A DNA stretch of 57,506 nt. Origin: an uncultured Erysipelotrichaceae bacterium (lineage in GTDB: Bacteria > Bacillota_I > Bacilli_A > Erysipelotrichales > Erysipelotrichaceae). Below, in pieces: positions 19,183-27,242 of the stretch (position 1 is the first letter of the stretch; the number at the start of each line of letters is the position of its first letter). The position numbers and the translations under genes are program-made. Under the pieces are notes generated by a model. The model was not told the origin of the DNA. It saw only the letters and a list, made by a program, of their open reading frames with translations, and did no database searches. The stretch covers positions 1 through 57,506 of the forward strand of contig CACYNH010000014.1 in NCBI GenBank assembly GCA_902775735.1. Direction: 5' to 3'.

Positions 19183-20448
19183 TTAACCGAGTCTTGAAGC
19201 AGCTTCCTCCGGAGCCATCATCAGCTCACGGATCTTATATCTGCCATCGGCATATTCAAAGATGAAGATTCCGCCGTTGGGCATCCCCTGTCTGCCTTCT
19301 TTGCGGCAGTTCACGAAGTATTCTTCGCGGTCGATATCGAAAATCTGCCAGAGGATGTTGAGGTAATAGGTTCCATGGGAGACAAGAAGAACATTCTCGT
19401 TGTTTTTCGCCCTTCTTGAAGCGATATCGAGCATATCGAGGATTCTGAGTTTCACGTCCGTGGCGTTTTCGCCGCCGACGTCATCCCATGTTTCAGTCAT
19501 ATGGCGCTCGTTGATTTCCTTCTGCCAGGAATCGCGGACCACGGCTTCAAAGTCGCCGAAGTTGACTTCCTTGAGCAGCGGCGTGAGTTCGGGTGTGATG
19601 CCATGGGGCTGACAGATGATCTCAGCGGTGTCCCTTGCGCGCTTGCTGGAGGAGGTGTAGGCAAAGGCGAAGTCGACATTCTTCAGGGCGTCACGGGCAA
19701 GTTCAGCCTGGTGGATGCCGTTTGCGGTCAGAGGGGAATCGCAGGAGCCCTGCATGCGGTTGTACATGTTGAAGAGTGTTTCGCCATGGCGGACATAGTA
19801 GAATGTGACCTTTTTCTGTTCGGCGTAAGGCATATATGTCTCCGGTTCTTCCGGCATGGAAAGAACATTCCATTCACCGTCTTCATATTCAAAGACCATG
19901 ATGCCGCCGTTGGGAATCGGGGAACGGTTTTCGGCTTCTCTGAGCCGGCGGAAGGTATCGGCATCCTTGCCAAGCAGGGTGCGGATCACAAACAATTCGA
20001 AATAGCCGTGGCTCGCGATCAGGACACGGTCGCCGTCATCGCATTTTCCAAGAATCTCCCTGAATGTTTCCCGGACTCTTTCCTCGCATTTTTCGCGTGA
20101 TTCGCCATCGACGGCGGAGAAGTCCATTTCCCCGAAGCACTTCTTCAGTTCATCGGGATGGGAAGTGAAACGGCTGCCTTCCAGACGTCCGAAATCATAT
20201 TCATGAAGACCGTCTATAATCTCCGCTTTGATGCCCTTGCCTTCCAGGACACAGGCGGCGGTGTTGATGCATCTTTCTGCCGGTGAAGTAAAAGCTTTGT
20301 CGAACCATATATCATGAAGAGCGCCGCCTGCACGTTTGGCCTGAACGATCCCCATTTTGGTCAACGGGGAATCGGAGACACCGGAAACCCTTCCTCTTTT
20401 ATTGAAGAGTGTTTCGCCATGGCGCACAAAATAGAATCTGACTTTCAT
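19183..20448 (-). CDS. Tandem two-domain histidine phosphatase (phosphoglycerate mutase superfamily)
   Basis: The 421-residue protein is two complete histidine-phosphatase domains joined head to tail. Domain 1 (about 1-205) has FVRHGETLF (His10) and ASHGYF (His147); domain 2 (about 214-415) has YVRHGETLF (His221) and VSHGTYY. Both keep the arginines and glutamates expected for activity, and both end with PNGGI.FEY. Single-domain proteins of the family are about 200 residues, so this is a gene fusion by duplication. Substrates may be phosphosugars or nucleotides. GGAGG lies eight bases before ATG. A third family member is immediately upstream on the same strand. Confidence 0.88.
   Translation of the reverse strand: MKVRFYFVRHGETLFNKRGRVSGVSDSPLTKMGIVQAKRAGGALHDIWFDKAFTSPAERCINTAACVLEGKGIKAEIIDGLHEYDFGRLEGSRFTSHPDELKKCFGEMDFSAVDGESREKCEERVRETFREILGKCDDGDRVLIASHGYFELFVIRTLLGKDADTFRRLREAENRSPIPNGGIMVFEYEDGEWNVLSMPEEPETYMPYAEQKKVTFYYVRHGETLFNMYNRMQGSCDSPLTANGIHQAELARDALKNVDFAFAYTSSSKRARDTAEIICQPHGITPELTPLLKEVNFGDFEAVVRDSWQKEINERHMTETWDDVGGENATDVKLRILDMLDIASRRAKNNENVLLVSHGTYYLNILWQIFDIDREEYFVNCRKEGRQGMPNGGIFIFEYADGRYKIRELMMAPEEAASRLG
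19769..19791. repeat. Identical 23-bp segment shared by the two phosphatase domains (copy 1)
   Basis: The 23 bases encoding RHGETLFN of domain 2 are identical to those at 20402-20424 in domain 1, while flanking codons differ. This supports internal duplication or gene conversion. Confidence 0.7.
20402..20424. repeat. Identical 23-bp segment shared by the two phosphatase domains (copy 2)
   Basis: Partner of the segment at 19769-19791, encoding the catalytic RHGETLFN of domain 1. Confidence 0.7.
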
Positions 20449-20484
20449 TAGAATTTCCTCCGGTGGTTCTTTTTAACTATTGTA

Positions 20485-21210
20485 TCAGTGCTTGGTCTCA
20501 TCTTCAAAGCATTCGCAGAATCTTGCCGCAAAGGATGGCTCTTCATTGTTCTGATACAGATGAGAGAGATCGCCGAAGGTCTGAATCCGGAAGGAAGCTG
20601 TCCCCTTTCTTCTTTCTTCGCTGTGTATGACTGTAACGCCGGTCGGCGAAGCGACGAACCCATGCCATAAAGGCATCGGGGAAATGTGCAGCAGATGGCT
20701 GATCATGACCATTTCAACGCCGAAATGGCAGAACAGGCAGAGGGTATCGTGATTTCCCTGCGTGACTTTAAAGAGCCTGCCTTCATGTCTGTAGCCGTGT
20801 TTTGCCAGAAGCTCATCCAGGCCTTTACAGACACGGTCATATTCCTCTTTGACATGGGCTTCCTGCATAACGGGATCCGTTACCCATGATTCATGATCGT
20901 AGAAATGATCTTTCTCACTCCAGTCTTCCGGCATCCAGTCCCAGGCCCTGGTGCGGCCGATGAGTCTGTCCGGTCGTCTGATCCGGGGTTCAAATTCCTT
21001 CATCCATTCAAGAGTCTCTGCTGTTGTGTTCAGCTTTTCAAGTGTGCAGGAAGCGGTTGCCTGCGCTCTGCCATAGGGTGAAACATAGATATGGGTCAGC
21101 TCTGTCTTTGAAAGCTGCTCAGCCAGCAGGCGCGCTTCTTTCCATCCTTTTTCAGTTAAGGAATCGTTGGCGTAGTCGGGATCGCCATGGCGGACAATGA
21201 TGATTCGCAT
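20485..21210 (-). CDS. Histidine phosphatase family protein
   Basis: The 241-residue protein begins with IIIVRHGDPDY, the phospho-acceptor histidine motif, and follows with DSLTEKGWKEARLLAEQL and SPYGRAQATA. The second catalytic histidine is probably in LCLFCHFGVEM. It carries an insert of about 40 residues in the middle (WDWMPEDWSEKDHFYDHESW) relative to the minimal domain. A cytosolic phosphomonoesterase of unknown substrate. AAGGAAAG precedes ATG. It is 36 bases upstream of the tandem phosphatase and likely in the same operon. Confidence 0.87.
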   Translation of the reverse strand: MRIIIVRHGDPDYANDSLTEKGWKEARLLAEQLSKTELTHIYVSPYGRAQATASCTLEKLNTTAETLEWMKEFEPRIRRPDRLIGRTRAWDWMPEDWSEKDHFYDHESWVTDPVMQEAHVKEEYDRVCKGLDELLAKHGYRHEGRLFKVTQGNHDTLCLFCHFGVEMVMISHLLHISPMPLWHGFVASPTGVTVIHSEERRKGTASFRIQTFGDLSHLYQNNEEPSFAARFCECFEDETKH

Positions 21211-21225
21211 TGGTTCTTTCCTTTC

Positions 21226-21249
21226 AAAAGGCTCCCTGAAAAGGAGCCT
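21226..21249 (-). terminator. Terminator of the M18 aminopeptidase gene
   Basis: On the minus strand AGGCTCC and GGAGCCT form a stem followed by TTTTG, directly after the stop codon. Confidence 0.75.
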
Positions 21250-21254
21250 CTGTA

Positions 21255-22619
21255 TTAATCCATATCCTTTAAGAAAGCGATATAAGCGCGGTAAGCCTCA
21301 TAGACATCGGCTTTGGAAACCACTTCATTGGGAGCGTGCATGTTCTGAACGGCGATGCCGGCGTCAATGACGTCCATGTTGAGGTTGGCAAGAATGTAGG
21401 CGATGGTTCCGCCTCCCCCGGCGTCGACTGCGCCGAGCTCGCATGTCTGGAACATGACGCTGTTGTCATCCATGACCCGGCGGACTTTGGCGACATATTC
21501 AGCGTTTGCGTCATTGGAACCTGATTTGCCGCGGGCGCCGGTGAACTTGTTGAAGCAGATGCCCTTTCCGAAGTAAGCGGAGTTTTTGGCTTCCATGACT
21601 TCGGGATAAAGCGGATCATAGGCGGCCGAGACATCACTCGACAGCATTCTTGAATTTGTCAGGCAGCGGAAGAGTGTGAGCTGTGATTCCTCGCCCTGCT
21701 TCGCGAGTATTTCAGCGACGGTATATTCAAAGAATCTGCTCTGCATGCCGGTATTGCCGACGGAACCGATTTCCTCCTTGTCGACAAGAATGCAGCAGGA
21801 GGTTCTTTCCGGTTTTTCGATTTCGAAAAGCGCTCTTAGGGATGTGTAGGCGCAGACTTTGTCATCATGGCCGTAGCCGATGATCATTGAGCGGTCAAGA
21901 CCATAGTCGCGTGCCTGTCCGGCCGGAACGACTTCGATTTCAGCGGAGATGAAATCATCTTCCTCAATGTCATATTCATCTTTGAGCAGTTTGAGAAGGT
22001 TGGCTTTGACGGGATCTTTTTCCTCATCATTGGGAATGGAGCCCACAAGCAGATCAAGGCTTTCGCCGGTCACGACTTCAGCGCCGGTTTTTGCCATCTG
22101 TTTGGAGGCGAGATGAATTAAAAGATCTGAAACGCCGACCACCGGGTCGCCTTCCTTGTCGCCGATATTGATTTCAATGGCAGTGCCGTCTTTTTTGATG
22201 ACAACGCCGATCAGAGCCATCGGGGTCGCGACCCACTGGTATTTCTTGATGCCGCCGTAGTAGTGGGTGTCAAACAGGGCCAGGCCGTCTTTTTCATAGA
22301 GCGGGTGCTGCTTGAGATCCATACGCGGGGAATCGATGTGGGCGCCAAGGATGTTAAGGCCGTTCTTGACCGGTTCTGTGCCGATGACAAACAGGCAGAG
22401 GTTCTTGCCGCGGTTGTTCACATAGACGCGGTCGCCCGCTTTGAGCTCTTCAAAGCTTTCCAGCGGCCGGAAGCCGGCTTCTTCGGCGAGTTTAATACTG
22501 TTGGTGACGAAGGTTCTTTCGGTTTTGGAAGCGGACAGGAACTGTCTGTAGTCCTCATTGAAGGCGTACAGTGTCTTGAGTTCTTCTTTGTCCATTTTGT
22601 TCCAGACTGTGTTGTTCAT
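21255..22619 (-). CDS. M18 family aminopeptidase (aspartyl aminopeptidase type)
   Basis: The 454-residue cytosolic zinc enzyme trims N-terminal residues, often Asp or Glu, from peptides. Motifs are GAHIDSPRMDLKQ (first zinc histidine and aspartate), DKEEIGSVGNTGMQS (catalytic glutamates) and NDANAEYVAKV, with a late zinc histidine in IAVQNMHAPNEV. The length matches bacterial M18 enzymes. AGAGGAA lies just before ATG. hflX lies 12 bases upstream on the same strand, so both may be cotranscribed. Confidence 0.92.
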   Translation of the reverse strand: MNNTVWNKMDKEELKTLYAFNEDYRQFLSASKTERTFVTNSIKLAEEAGFRPLESFEELKAGDRVYVNNRGKNLCLFVIGTEPVKNGLNILGAHIDSPRMDLKQHPLYEKDGLALFDTHYYGGIKKYQWVATPMALIGVVIKKDGTAIEINIGDKEGDPVVGVSDLLIHLASKQMAKTGAEVVTGESLDLLVGSIPNDEEKDPVKANLLKLLKDEYDIEEDDFISAEIEVVPAGQARDYGLDRSMIIGYGHDDKVCAYTSLRALFEIEKPERTSCCILVDKEEIGSVGNTGMQSRFFEYTVAEILAKQGEESQLTLFRCLTNSRMLSSDVSAAYDPLYPEVMEAKNSAYFGKGICFNKFTGARGKSGSNDANAEYVAKVRRVMDDNSVMFQTCELGAVDAGGGGTIAYILANLNMDVIDAGIAVQNMHAPNEVVSKADVYEAYRAYIAFLKDMD

Positions 22620-22631
22620 TTTTTCCTCTTT

Positions 22632-23867
22632 CTATATACGCATGTTACGGAAGGCGTCTGTATATCGGGCGGGGCCGCTGAGTTCCAGGATCATTCCTTC
22701 TTCAGTCTCTTCAACCGTTTTCATTTTAAGAACCGCGCGGTATTCGGCGGCCATCGCCATTTTTTCATAGGGAACCATGACCTGGATTCTTGATTCGTCC
22801 GGATACAGTTCATTCATGAGGCGGTCCATCATTTCATTCATCCCCTGTTTTGTCAGGGATGAGACATGAATCATGCCGTCTTCAGGGACTTCATCCATAA
22901 GATCGGCTTTGGTGAACACTTTCAGGATGGGGATGTCCCCTGCCCCGATCTGCTTTAATGTGTCCTCGCTGATATCGGCTTTGCGCTGCCATTCAGGGTC
23001 GGAACCGTCAATGACATGGATCAGAAGATCCGCGTCCCTGGCGGCGTCCAGGGTCGCCTGGAAGGCGTCGATCAGAGAATGGGGAAGATCCGAGACAAAG
23101 CCGACGGTGTCATAGAGAAGGAACTTGCGGGAGCTCCAGGGGATCATGCGGACACTGGTGTCGAGTGTCGCAAACAGCATATCCTCTTCATAGACATGCT
23201 TTCCCTGCCCTTCGCCCATTTCGATCATGGCGTTCATGAGCGAGCTTTTGCCGGCGTTTGTATAGCCGATTAAGGCGGCTCTTCTCATCATGGTCCGGGT
23301 GCGTCTTCTTTCATCCTGGTATTTCTGTTTCTTGATCTTTTCGATCTCTTTCTTTAACTGCGCCATTCTCTGGCCATAGCGTCTTTGCACAAGCGAGGAG
23401 CGCATTTCGCCGGCGCCTCTGTTATAAGCCGAGCCGCCCCGTTCGTGGCCTGATTCGTCGGCTGTGGACTGCAGGACGCGGGGAAGATCGTACTGAAGCC
23501 TGGCAAGTTCCACCTGCAGCTTGGCCTGCTTTGAGCGGGCACGGTCAGCGAAGATGTCGAGAATCAGGGCGGTGCGGTCGATGACATTGACGCCTGCTTC
23601 TTTTGAAATCCGCTGGGCAACGATGATCCGCAGGGAATTGTGGAAGATGATCAGATCAACATCCAGTTCCTTCGCGGCGGCGCAGAGCTCTTTGAATTTG
23701 CCTTTGCGGAAAGCAGTTTCCGGATCAGACGAGCGGGAAGCCTGGGTGATCACTGAGACAATCTCAATGCCGCAGGCATGGCAAAGAGAAGCGGTCTCAT
23801 CCATCGCCGCTTTGAATTCCTGCTCATTTTCCTCCAGCCGGATGCCGGCCAGGACCGCTGTTTTCAT
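22632..23867 (-). CDS. hflX: Ribosome-associated GTPase HflX
   Basis: The 411-residue protein has the HflX N-terminal domain, a basic helical linker (ERGGSAYNRGAGEMRS and the KKEIEKIKKQKYQDERRRTR region) and a G domain with G1 GYTNAGKSS, G3 DTVGFVSDLP and G4 FTKADL. HflX splits stalled 70S ribosomes, notably after heat or antibiotic stress. No Shine-Dalgarno sequence precedes ATG at 23867; instead an extended -10 box lies only nine bases upstream, so the mRNA may be leaderless. Confidence 0.93.
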   Translation of the reverse strand: MKTAVLAGIRLEENEQEFKAAMDETASLCHACGIEIVSVITQASRSSDPETAFRKGKFKELCAAAKELDVDLIIFHNSLRIIVAQRISKEAGVNVIDRTALILDIFADRARSKQAKLQVELARLQYDLPRVLQSTADESGHERGGSAYNRGAGEMRSSLVQRRYGQRMAQLKKEIEKIKKQKYQDERRRTRTMMRRAALIGYTNAGKSSLMNAMIEMGEGQGKHVYEEDMLFATLDTSVRMIPWSSRKFLLYDTVGFVSDLPHSLIDAFQATLDAARDADLLIHVIDGSDPEWQRKADISEDTLKQIGAGDIPILKVFTKADLMDEVPEDGMIHVSSLTKQGMNEMMDRLMNELYPDESRIQVMVPYEKMAMAAEYRAVLKMKTVEETEEGMILELSGPARYTDAFRNMRI

Positions 23868-23876
23868 GCGGCTACT

Positions 23877-23885
23877 ATATTAGCA
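23877..23885 (-). promoter_or_regulatory. Extended -10 box directly in front of hflX
   Basis: TGCTAATAT on the minus strand (TG-n-TAATAT) sits nine bases from the start codon, so transcription would begin at or within about three bases of ATG. Confidence 0.4.
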
Positions 23886-23893
23886 CAGGATAG

Positions 23894-23916
23894 AAAAAAC
23901 CGGAAATGCATTCCAG
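23894..23916 (-). terminator. Terminator of the amidohydrolase-GNAT-glutaredoxin operon
   Basis: On the minus strand CTGGAA pairs with TTCCGG (one G-U pair) and is followed by six Ts, directly after the glutaredoxin stop. Confidence 0.7.
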
Positions 23917-24222
23917 CTAACATCCTGTTCCGTCGATGGAACAGACGGTTTTGTTTTCTTTTGTGACTGCGATTCCCTTTTCTTCCAGCCAGGCTTCCCA
24001 GTTCGTTGTGATGAGATCGCCGTCGATGATGGCGGGAATGCCGACGGAACCGTTTTCCTTCACGGCCTCAAAGACAGGATCCGTGTCTCTGAGTCTGAGG
24101 AATTCTTTGAGATTGGCCATGTTTCTGTTTATGTCAATGAATTCATAAGGAATGTCATTGAGGTCGAGATATGATCTGAAATTAACGCAGTCGGGGCAGT
24201 TATGGCTTCCGTAATACTTCAT
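23917..24222 (-). CDS. Glutaredoxin-like thiol protein
   Basis: The 101-residue protein has a glutaredoxin fold with the redox motif CPDC at residues 9-12, the cis-proline in VGIPAIIDGD and a C-terminal CSIDGTGC pair of extra cysteines. It probably reduces disulfides or carries an uncharacterised thiol. GGAGG lies nine bases before ATG, and the GNAT stop is four bases upstream, so it is the last gene of a three-gene operon that ends in a terminator. Confidence 0.82.
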   Translation of the reverse strand: MKYYGSHNCPDCVNFRSYLDLNDIPYEFIDINRNMANLKEFLRLRDTDPVFEAVKENGSVGIPAIIDGDLITTNWEAWLEEKGIAVTKENKTVCSIDGTGC

Positions 24223-24226
24223 TCTT

Positions 24227-24769
24227 TTATTCCTCCGTCTTTTGTTCTGCCGGATTCACAAGAGGCTCCGGTTCGCTGTCTGTGGGGTTGAGTTTTTTGG
24301 AATAATAGGTGATGGACAGCCACTTTCCGAATTTGTATCCGACATCCTCGAAGGTGCCCTTTTCCTCAAAGCCGAACTTTTCATGAAGGCGCTCGGAGGC
24401 TCTGTTTCCTTTTGTGATGTTTGACAGAAGCACACGGCAGCCGGCTTTTTGAGCGATGCCGATGGCCGCCGCCATGAGCTCGCTGCCATAGCCTTTTCCG
24501 GTTTCTTCGGGATCGAGATAGATGGCGAGAGCGCATGTCCAGTTGTAGGCGGCTCTTGGAATAAAGGAACCAAGATACGCGTATCCCACCGGTTTGCCTT
24601 CTTTTTCCAGAATGATCCAGGGATAGCGGGCGATGATGCTGTGGACGCGCTCTGTGAATTCTTCCAGGGAAAGCGGTTCGGTTTCAAATGTGGCTGTATC
24701 GTGTTCAATATAGTGGTTGTACCATTTCAGAATGACCGGAATGTCTTCCTCTTTGATGAAGCGGATCAT
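24227..24769 (-). CDS. GNAT acetyltransferase, phosphinothricin/methionine-sulfoximine type
   Basis: The 180-residue protein resembles PAT/MnaT enzymes: MIRFIKEEDIPVILKWYNHY at the start, FIPRAAYNWTCALAIYLDPE, the acetyl-CoA loop TGKGYGSELM, and NRASERLHEKFGFEEKG with GYKFGKW near the end. Such enzymes acetylate the amino group of phosphinothricin, methionine sulfoximine or related amino acids. The C-terminal 20 residues are acidic and proline-rich. The start overlaps the stop of the amidohydrolase gene by four bases (ATGA). Confidence 0.85.
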   Translation of the reverse strand: MIRFIKEEDIPVILKWYNHYIEHDTATFETEPLSLEEFTERVHSIIARYPWIILEKEGKPVGYAYLGSFIPRAAYNWTCALAIYLDPEETGKGYGSELMAAAIGIAQKAGCRVLLSNITKGNRASERLHEKFGFEEKGTFEDVGYKFGKWLSITYYSKKLNPTDSEPEPLVNPAEQKTEE

Positions 24770-26328
24770 CTTTCAAATACCGTCCTGCCGTCGATGACAG
24801 TCATCATGATCTTTGCGCTGGTGATGTCTTCCGGCTTCATTTCACGGATGTCCTGATCGATGACGGTAAAGTCTGCAGTAAAGCCCTTTGCGATCTTTCC
24901 GAAACGGTCGTTCATGAACAGCTGCTCATAGCCTTTGTCACACATCAGCTCAATCGCCTGCGCATTGCTGAGGCACTCATCCTGATTCATCTTCGCCTCT
25001 GAATGCATGGAGGTTCTTGTGATCGCCATGCGGATCGCCGCAAGCGGATCAGGCATCTCGACCGGCGCGTCGGAACCGCCGGAAGCCAGGGTGCCTTCAA
25101 AAAGTGATCTGAACGGATAAGAGGACTGAGCTCTGTTTTTACCGACACGGCTTTCCAGGAATTCGGCGTCCGCATCGATGAACTGGGGCTGGATATAGCA
25201 GCTCAGCTTCATTTTAATGATCTGTTCCCTCTGTGCTTGCGACATGATCTGGCAATGGACAAGGCCATGGTGAAGCGGATTGCCTTCATAGACATTGTCT
25301 TTATAGACTTCCAGCATTGTTTCAACGGCTTTGTCGCCGATCGCGTGGGCAATTGTCGGCATGTTGAAACGGTTTGCCAGCAAGACAAAGGTTTCGATTT
25401 CCTCTTCATCCATGATCATCATACCTTCTGTGTCAGGCTGATCGGTATAAGGATGGCGCAGCGCGGCTGTTCTGCCGCCGAGCGATCCGTCGGTGATGAG
25501 CTTGAGCGGACCGATGCGGAAAAAGTCATTGCCCACATCCGTTGTATAGCCTTCATCCAGGAAACCCGCGAACTCTTTGGGTGAATTGAACTGGCACTGC
25601 TCATTGACGCGCACGTTCATTCTTCCCTGGTAGGAAAGCTTTTCGTAAAGATTCAGGATATCCTTGTAGTTTTCTGTTGCCGAAAGGAAATCGTCCGATC
25701 CCACACAGGTGATGCCATGGCTGTTACAGTAATCCATCGCCGCTTCCAGATATGAGGTTAATGTCTTTTCATCCGGATAAGGGATTTTGGAGCGGACATA
25801 AGAAATCGCGTTTTCTTCAAGAAGCCCGGTTTCCAGATCGAAACGGCCGCCTTCGACGGCTGTCTCTTCGCTTAATCCTGCTTCTTCAATTGCCTTGGAG
25901 TTGATCACGGCAATGTGGCCGCAGGCTCTTGTAACGATGACGGGATGGGAAGTGCAGGCTTCATCCAGAAGCTGTCTTGAAGGCTTTAAGCCGTCCGTGA
26001 AGCGCTCTTCATTGTAGCCTCTTGCCTCAATCCATTCTCCTTCACGCGCTGAAGCGCCTTTTTTCGCGATGGCTGCCTGAATGTCCTTCATGCCGGTCAT
26101 GCCATCCAGACGCACTGAGTTTAAAAGCTTGCCAAGAGACACCAGGTGCATGTGGCTGTCGACAAAGCCCGGCATCACCAGCATGCCTCCCAGATCCGTC
26201 ACTTCAATATTCTTTGAAATATGGGAGAGGATTTCCGCATCGCTTCCGGTTTCGATGATTTCGTTTTCATCAATCAGAAACGCGGTATCCTCACTTTTGT
26301 ATATTCTGCAGTTGATAAAAGCTCTCAT
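24766..26328 (-). CDS. Amidohydrolase, YtcJ/exoenzyme regulatory protein AepA type
   Basis: The 520-residue metal-dependent hydrolase has MPGFVDSHMHLVSLG (metal-binding HxH), DGSLGGRTAALRHPY, TIAHAIGDKAVE and HHGLVHCQIM metal ligands, and ASGGSDAPVEMPDPLAAI with the catalytic aspartate. The length and motif order match the YtcJ clade of the amidohydrolase superfamily; the substrate (an amide, perhaps an N-acyl or formamide compound) is unknown. It is the first gene of an operon with the overlapping GNAT and the glutaredoxin. Confidence 0.88.
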   Translation of the reverse strand: MRAFINCRIYKSEDTAFLIDENEIIETGSDAEILSHISKNIEVTDLGGMLVMPGFVDSHMHLVSLGKLLNSVRLDGMTGMKDIQAAIAKKGASAREGEWIEARGYNEERFTDGLKPSRQLLDEACTSHPVIVTRACGHIAVINSKAIEEAGLSEETAVEGGRFDLETGLLEENAISYVRSKIPYPDEKTLTSYLEAAMDYCNSHGITCVGSDDFLSATENYKDILNLYEKLSYQGRMNVRVNEQCQFNSPKEFAGFLDEGYTTDVGNDFFRIGPLKLITDGSLGGRTAALRHPYTDQPDTEGMMIMDEEEIETFVLLANRFNMPTIAHAIGDKAVETMLEVYKDNVYEGNPLHHGLVHCQIMSQAQREQIIKMKLSCYIQPQFIDADAEFLESRVGKNRAQSSYPFRSLFEGTLASGGSDAPVEMPDPLAAIRMAITRTSMHSEAKMNQDECLSNAQAIELMCDKGYEQLFMNDRFGKIAKGFTADFTVIDQDIREMKPEDITSAKIMMTVIDGRTVFER

Positions 26329-26367
26329 AACTTTATTACTCCTGAAACAAACCTATTATATCCAAAT

Positions 26368-27156
26368 TCACTCCAAAGGAAACGGGATGGATGAGATACG
26401 CTCCAGAAGCCGCTGTGTAAAGAAGATGCGTATGTATTCTCTTGCGGCGCGCTCGTGTTTTCCTTTGAACATGTGGCCGCCGCCTTCTATTTCGCGGTAC
26501 ATGCAGTCCGGATATTCTTCCCTTGCCCTTCTGGCGTAACTGACATCGACGATCCTGTCGGATGTGCCCTGCAGGTAAAGAACGGGGCCTTCATACCCAT
26601 GAATCTCTTTCCACGGTTCCATTTCAATGACATTCTTCACATAGCAGGCGCCAAGCTTCATCGGGCCGCAGGCGATGATGTCCGGGATGCTGTGCGGATC
26701 GAACTTTGCGAACATCATGTGGCCGCTTCTGGCGTCGCCGGGAATGCAGAAAGCAGGATAAAGAAGAGTCAGTGAAGCAGTTACTTCAGGCGTTTGAACG
26801 GCTGTGAGTGCCGAGACAAAACCGCCCTGCGAGCAGCCGAAAAGATGGACTCTTTGATCTGTATAAGGAAGTGAGAGGACATATGAAATCACCGCCTGAA
26901 GGTCTCTGACTTCGCTCAGAACAGACATGTCCGTCGTTCTGCCATCGCTTTTTCCCCTGAGCCCGCCGCCGCAGAAATCGAATGTGAAGGCAAGATATCC
27001 CATGGCCGCAAGCAGCTTCGCATAGTCTTTGCACATGGAGGAATCAGCCATGAAGCCATGGCTGAGGATGACGGCGGGTTTTGGCTGATCCTGAGGTTCT
27101 CCATACATGGTGCCGCGGATGATCAGATGATCCCGCTCAGTAATGAATTGTTCCAT
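26368..27156 (-). CDS. Alpha/beta hydrolase (serine esterase/acylpeptidase-like)
   Basis: The 262-residue protein has the oxyanion segment LSHGFMADSS, nucleophile elbow GCSQGG (Ser109), an acidic residue in GTSDRIVDVSYA and the catalytic histidine in GGGHMFKG. There is no signal peptide, so it should be a cytosolic carboxylesterase, possibly acting on feruloyl or short acyl esters. AAAGGA lies before ATG. It is 39 bases upstream of the amidohydrolase on the same strand and may be part of that operon. Confidence 0.87.
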   Translation of the reverse strand: MEQFITERDHLIIRGTMYGEPQDQPKPAVILSHGFMADSSMCKDYAKLLAAMGYLAFTFDFCGGGLRGKSDGRTTDMSVLSEVRDLQAVISYVLSLPYTDQRVHLFGCSQGGFVSALTAVQTPEVTASLTLLYPAFCIPGDARSGHMMFAKFDPHSIPDIIACGPMKLGACYVKNVIEMEPWKEIHGYEGPVLYLQGTSDRIVDVSYARRAREEYPDCMYREIEGGGHMFKGKHERAAREYIRIFFTQRLLERISSIPFPLE

Positions 27157-27196
27157 ATTTCTGTTCCTTTTCTTTCTTCAGTATAGCGGAAGGATT

Positions 27197-27227
27197 TAAA
27201 AAAACTGATGTGAATGATCACACCAGT
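27197..27227 (-). terminator. Terminator of pckA
   Basis: On the minus strand ACTGGTGTGA and TCACATCAGT form a 10-bp stem with one G-U pair, followed by seven Ts. Confidence 0.85.
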
Positions 27228-27242
27228 TTCTGGGTAAGCTGA

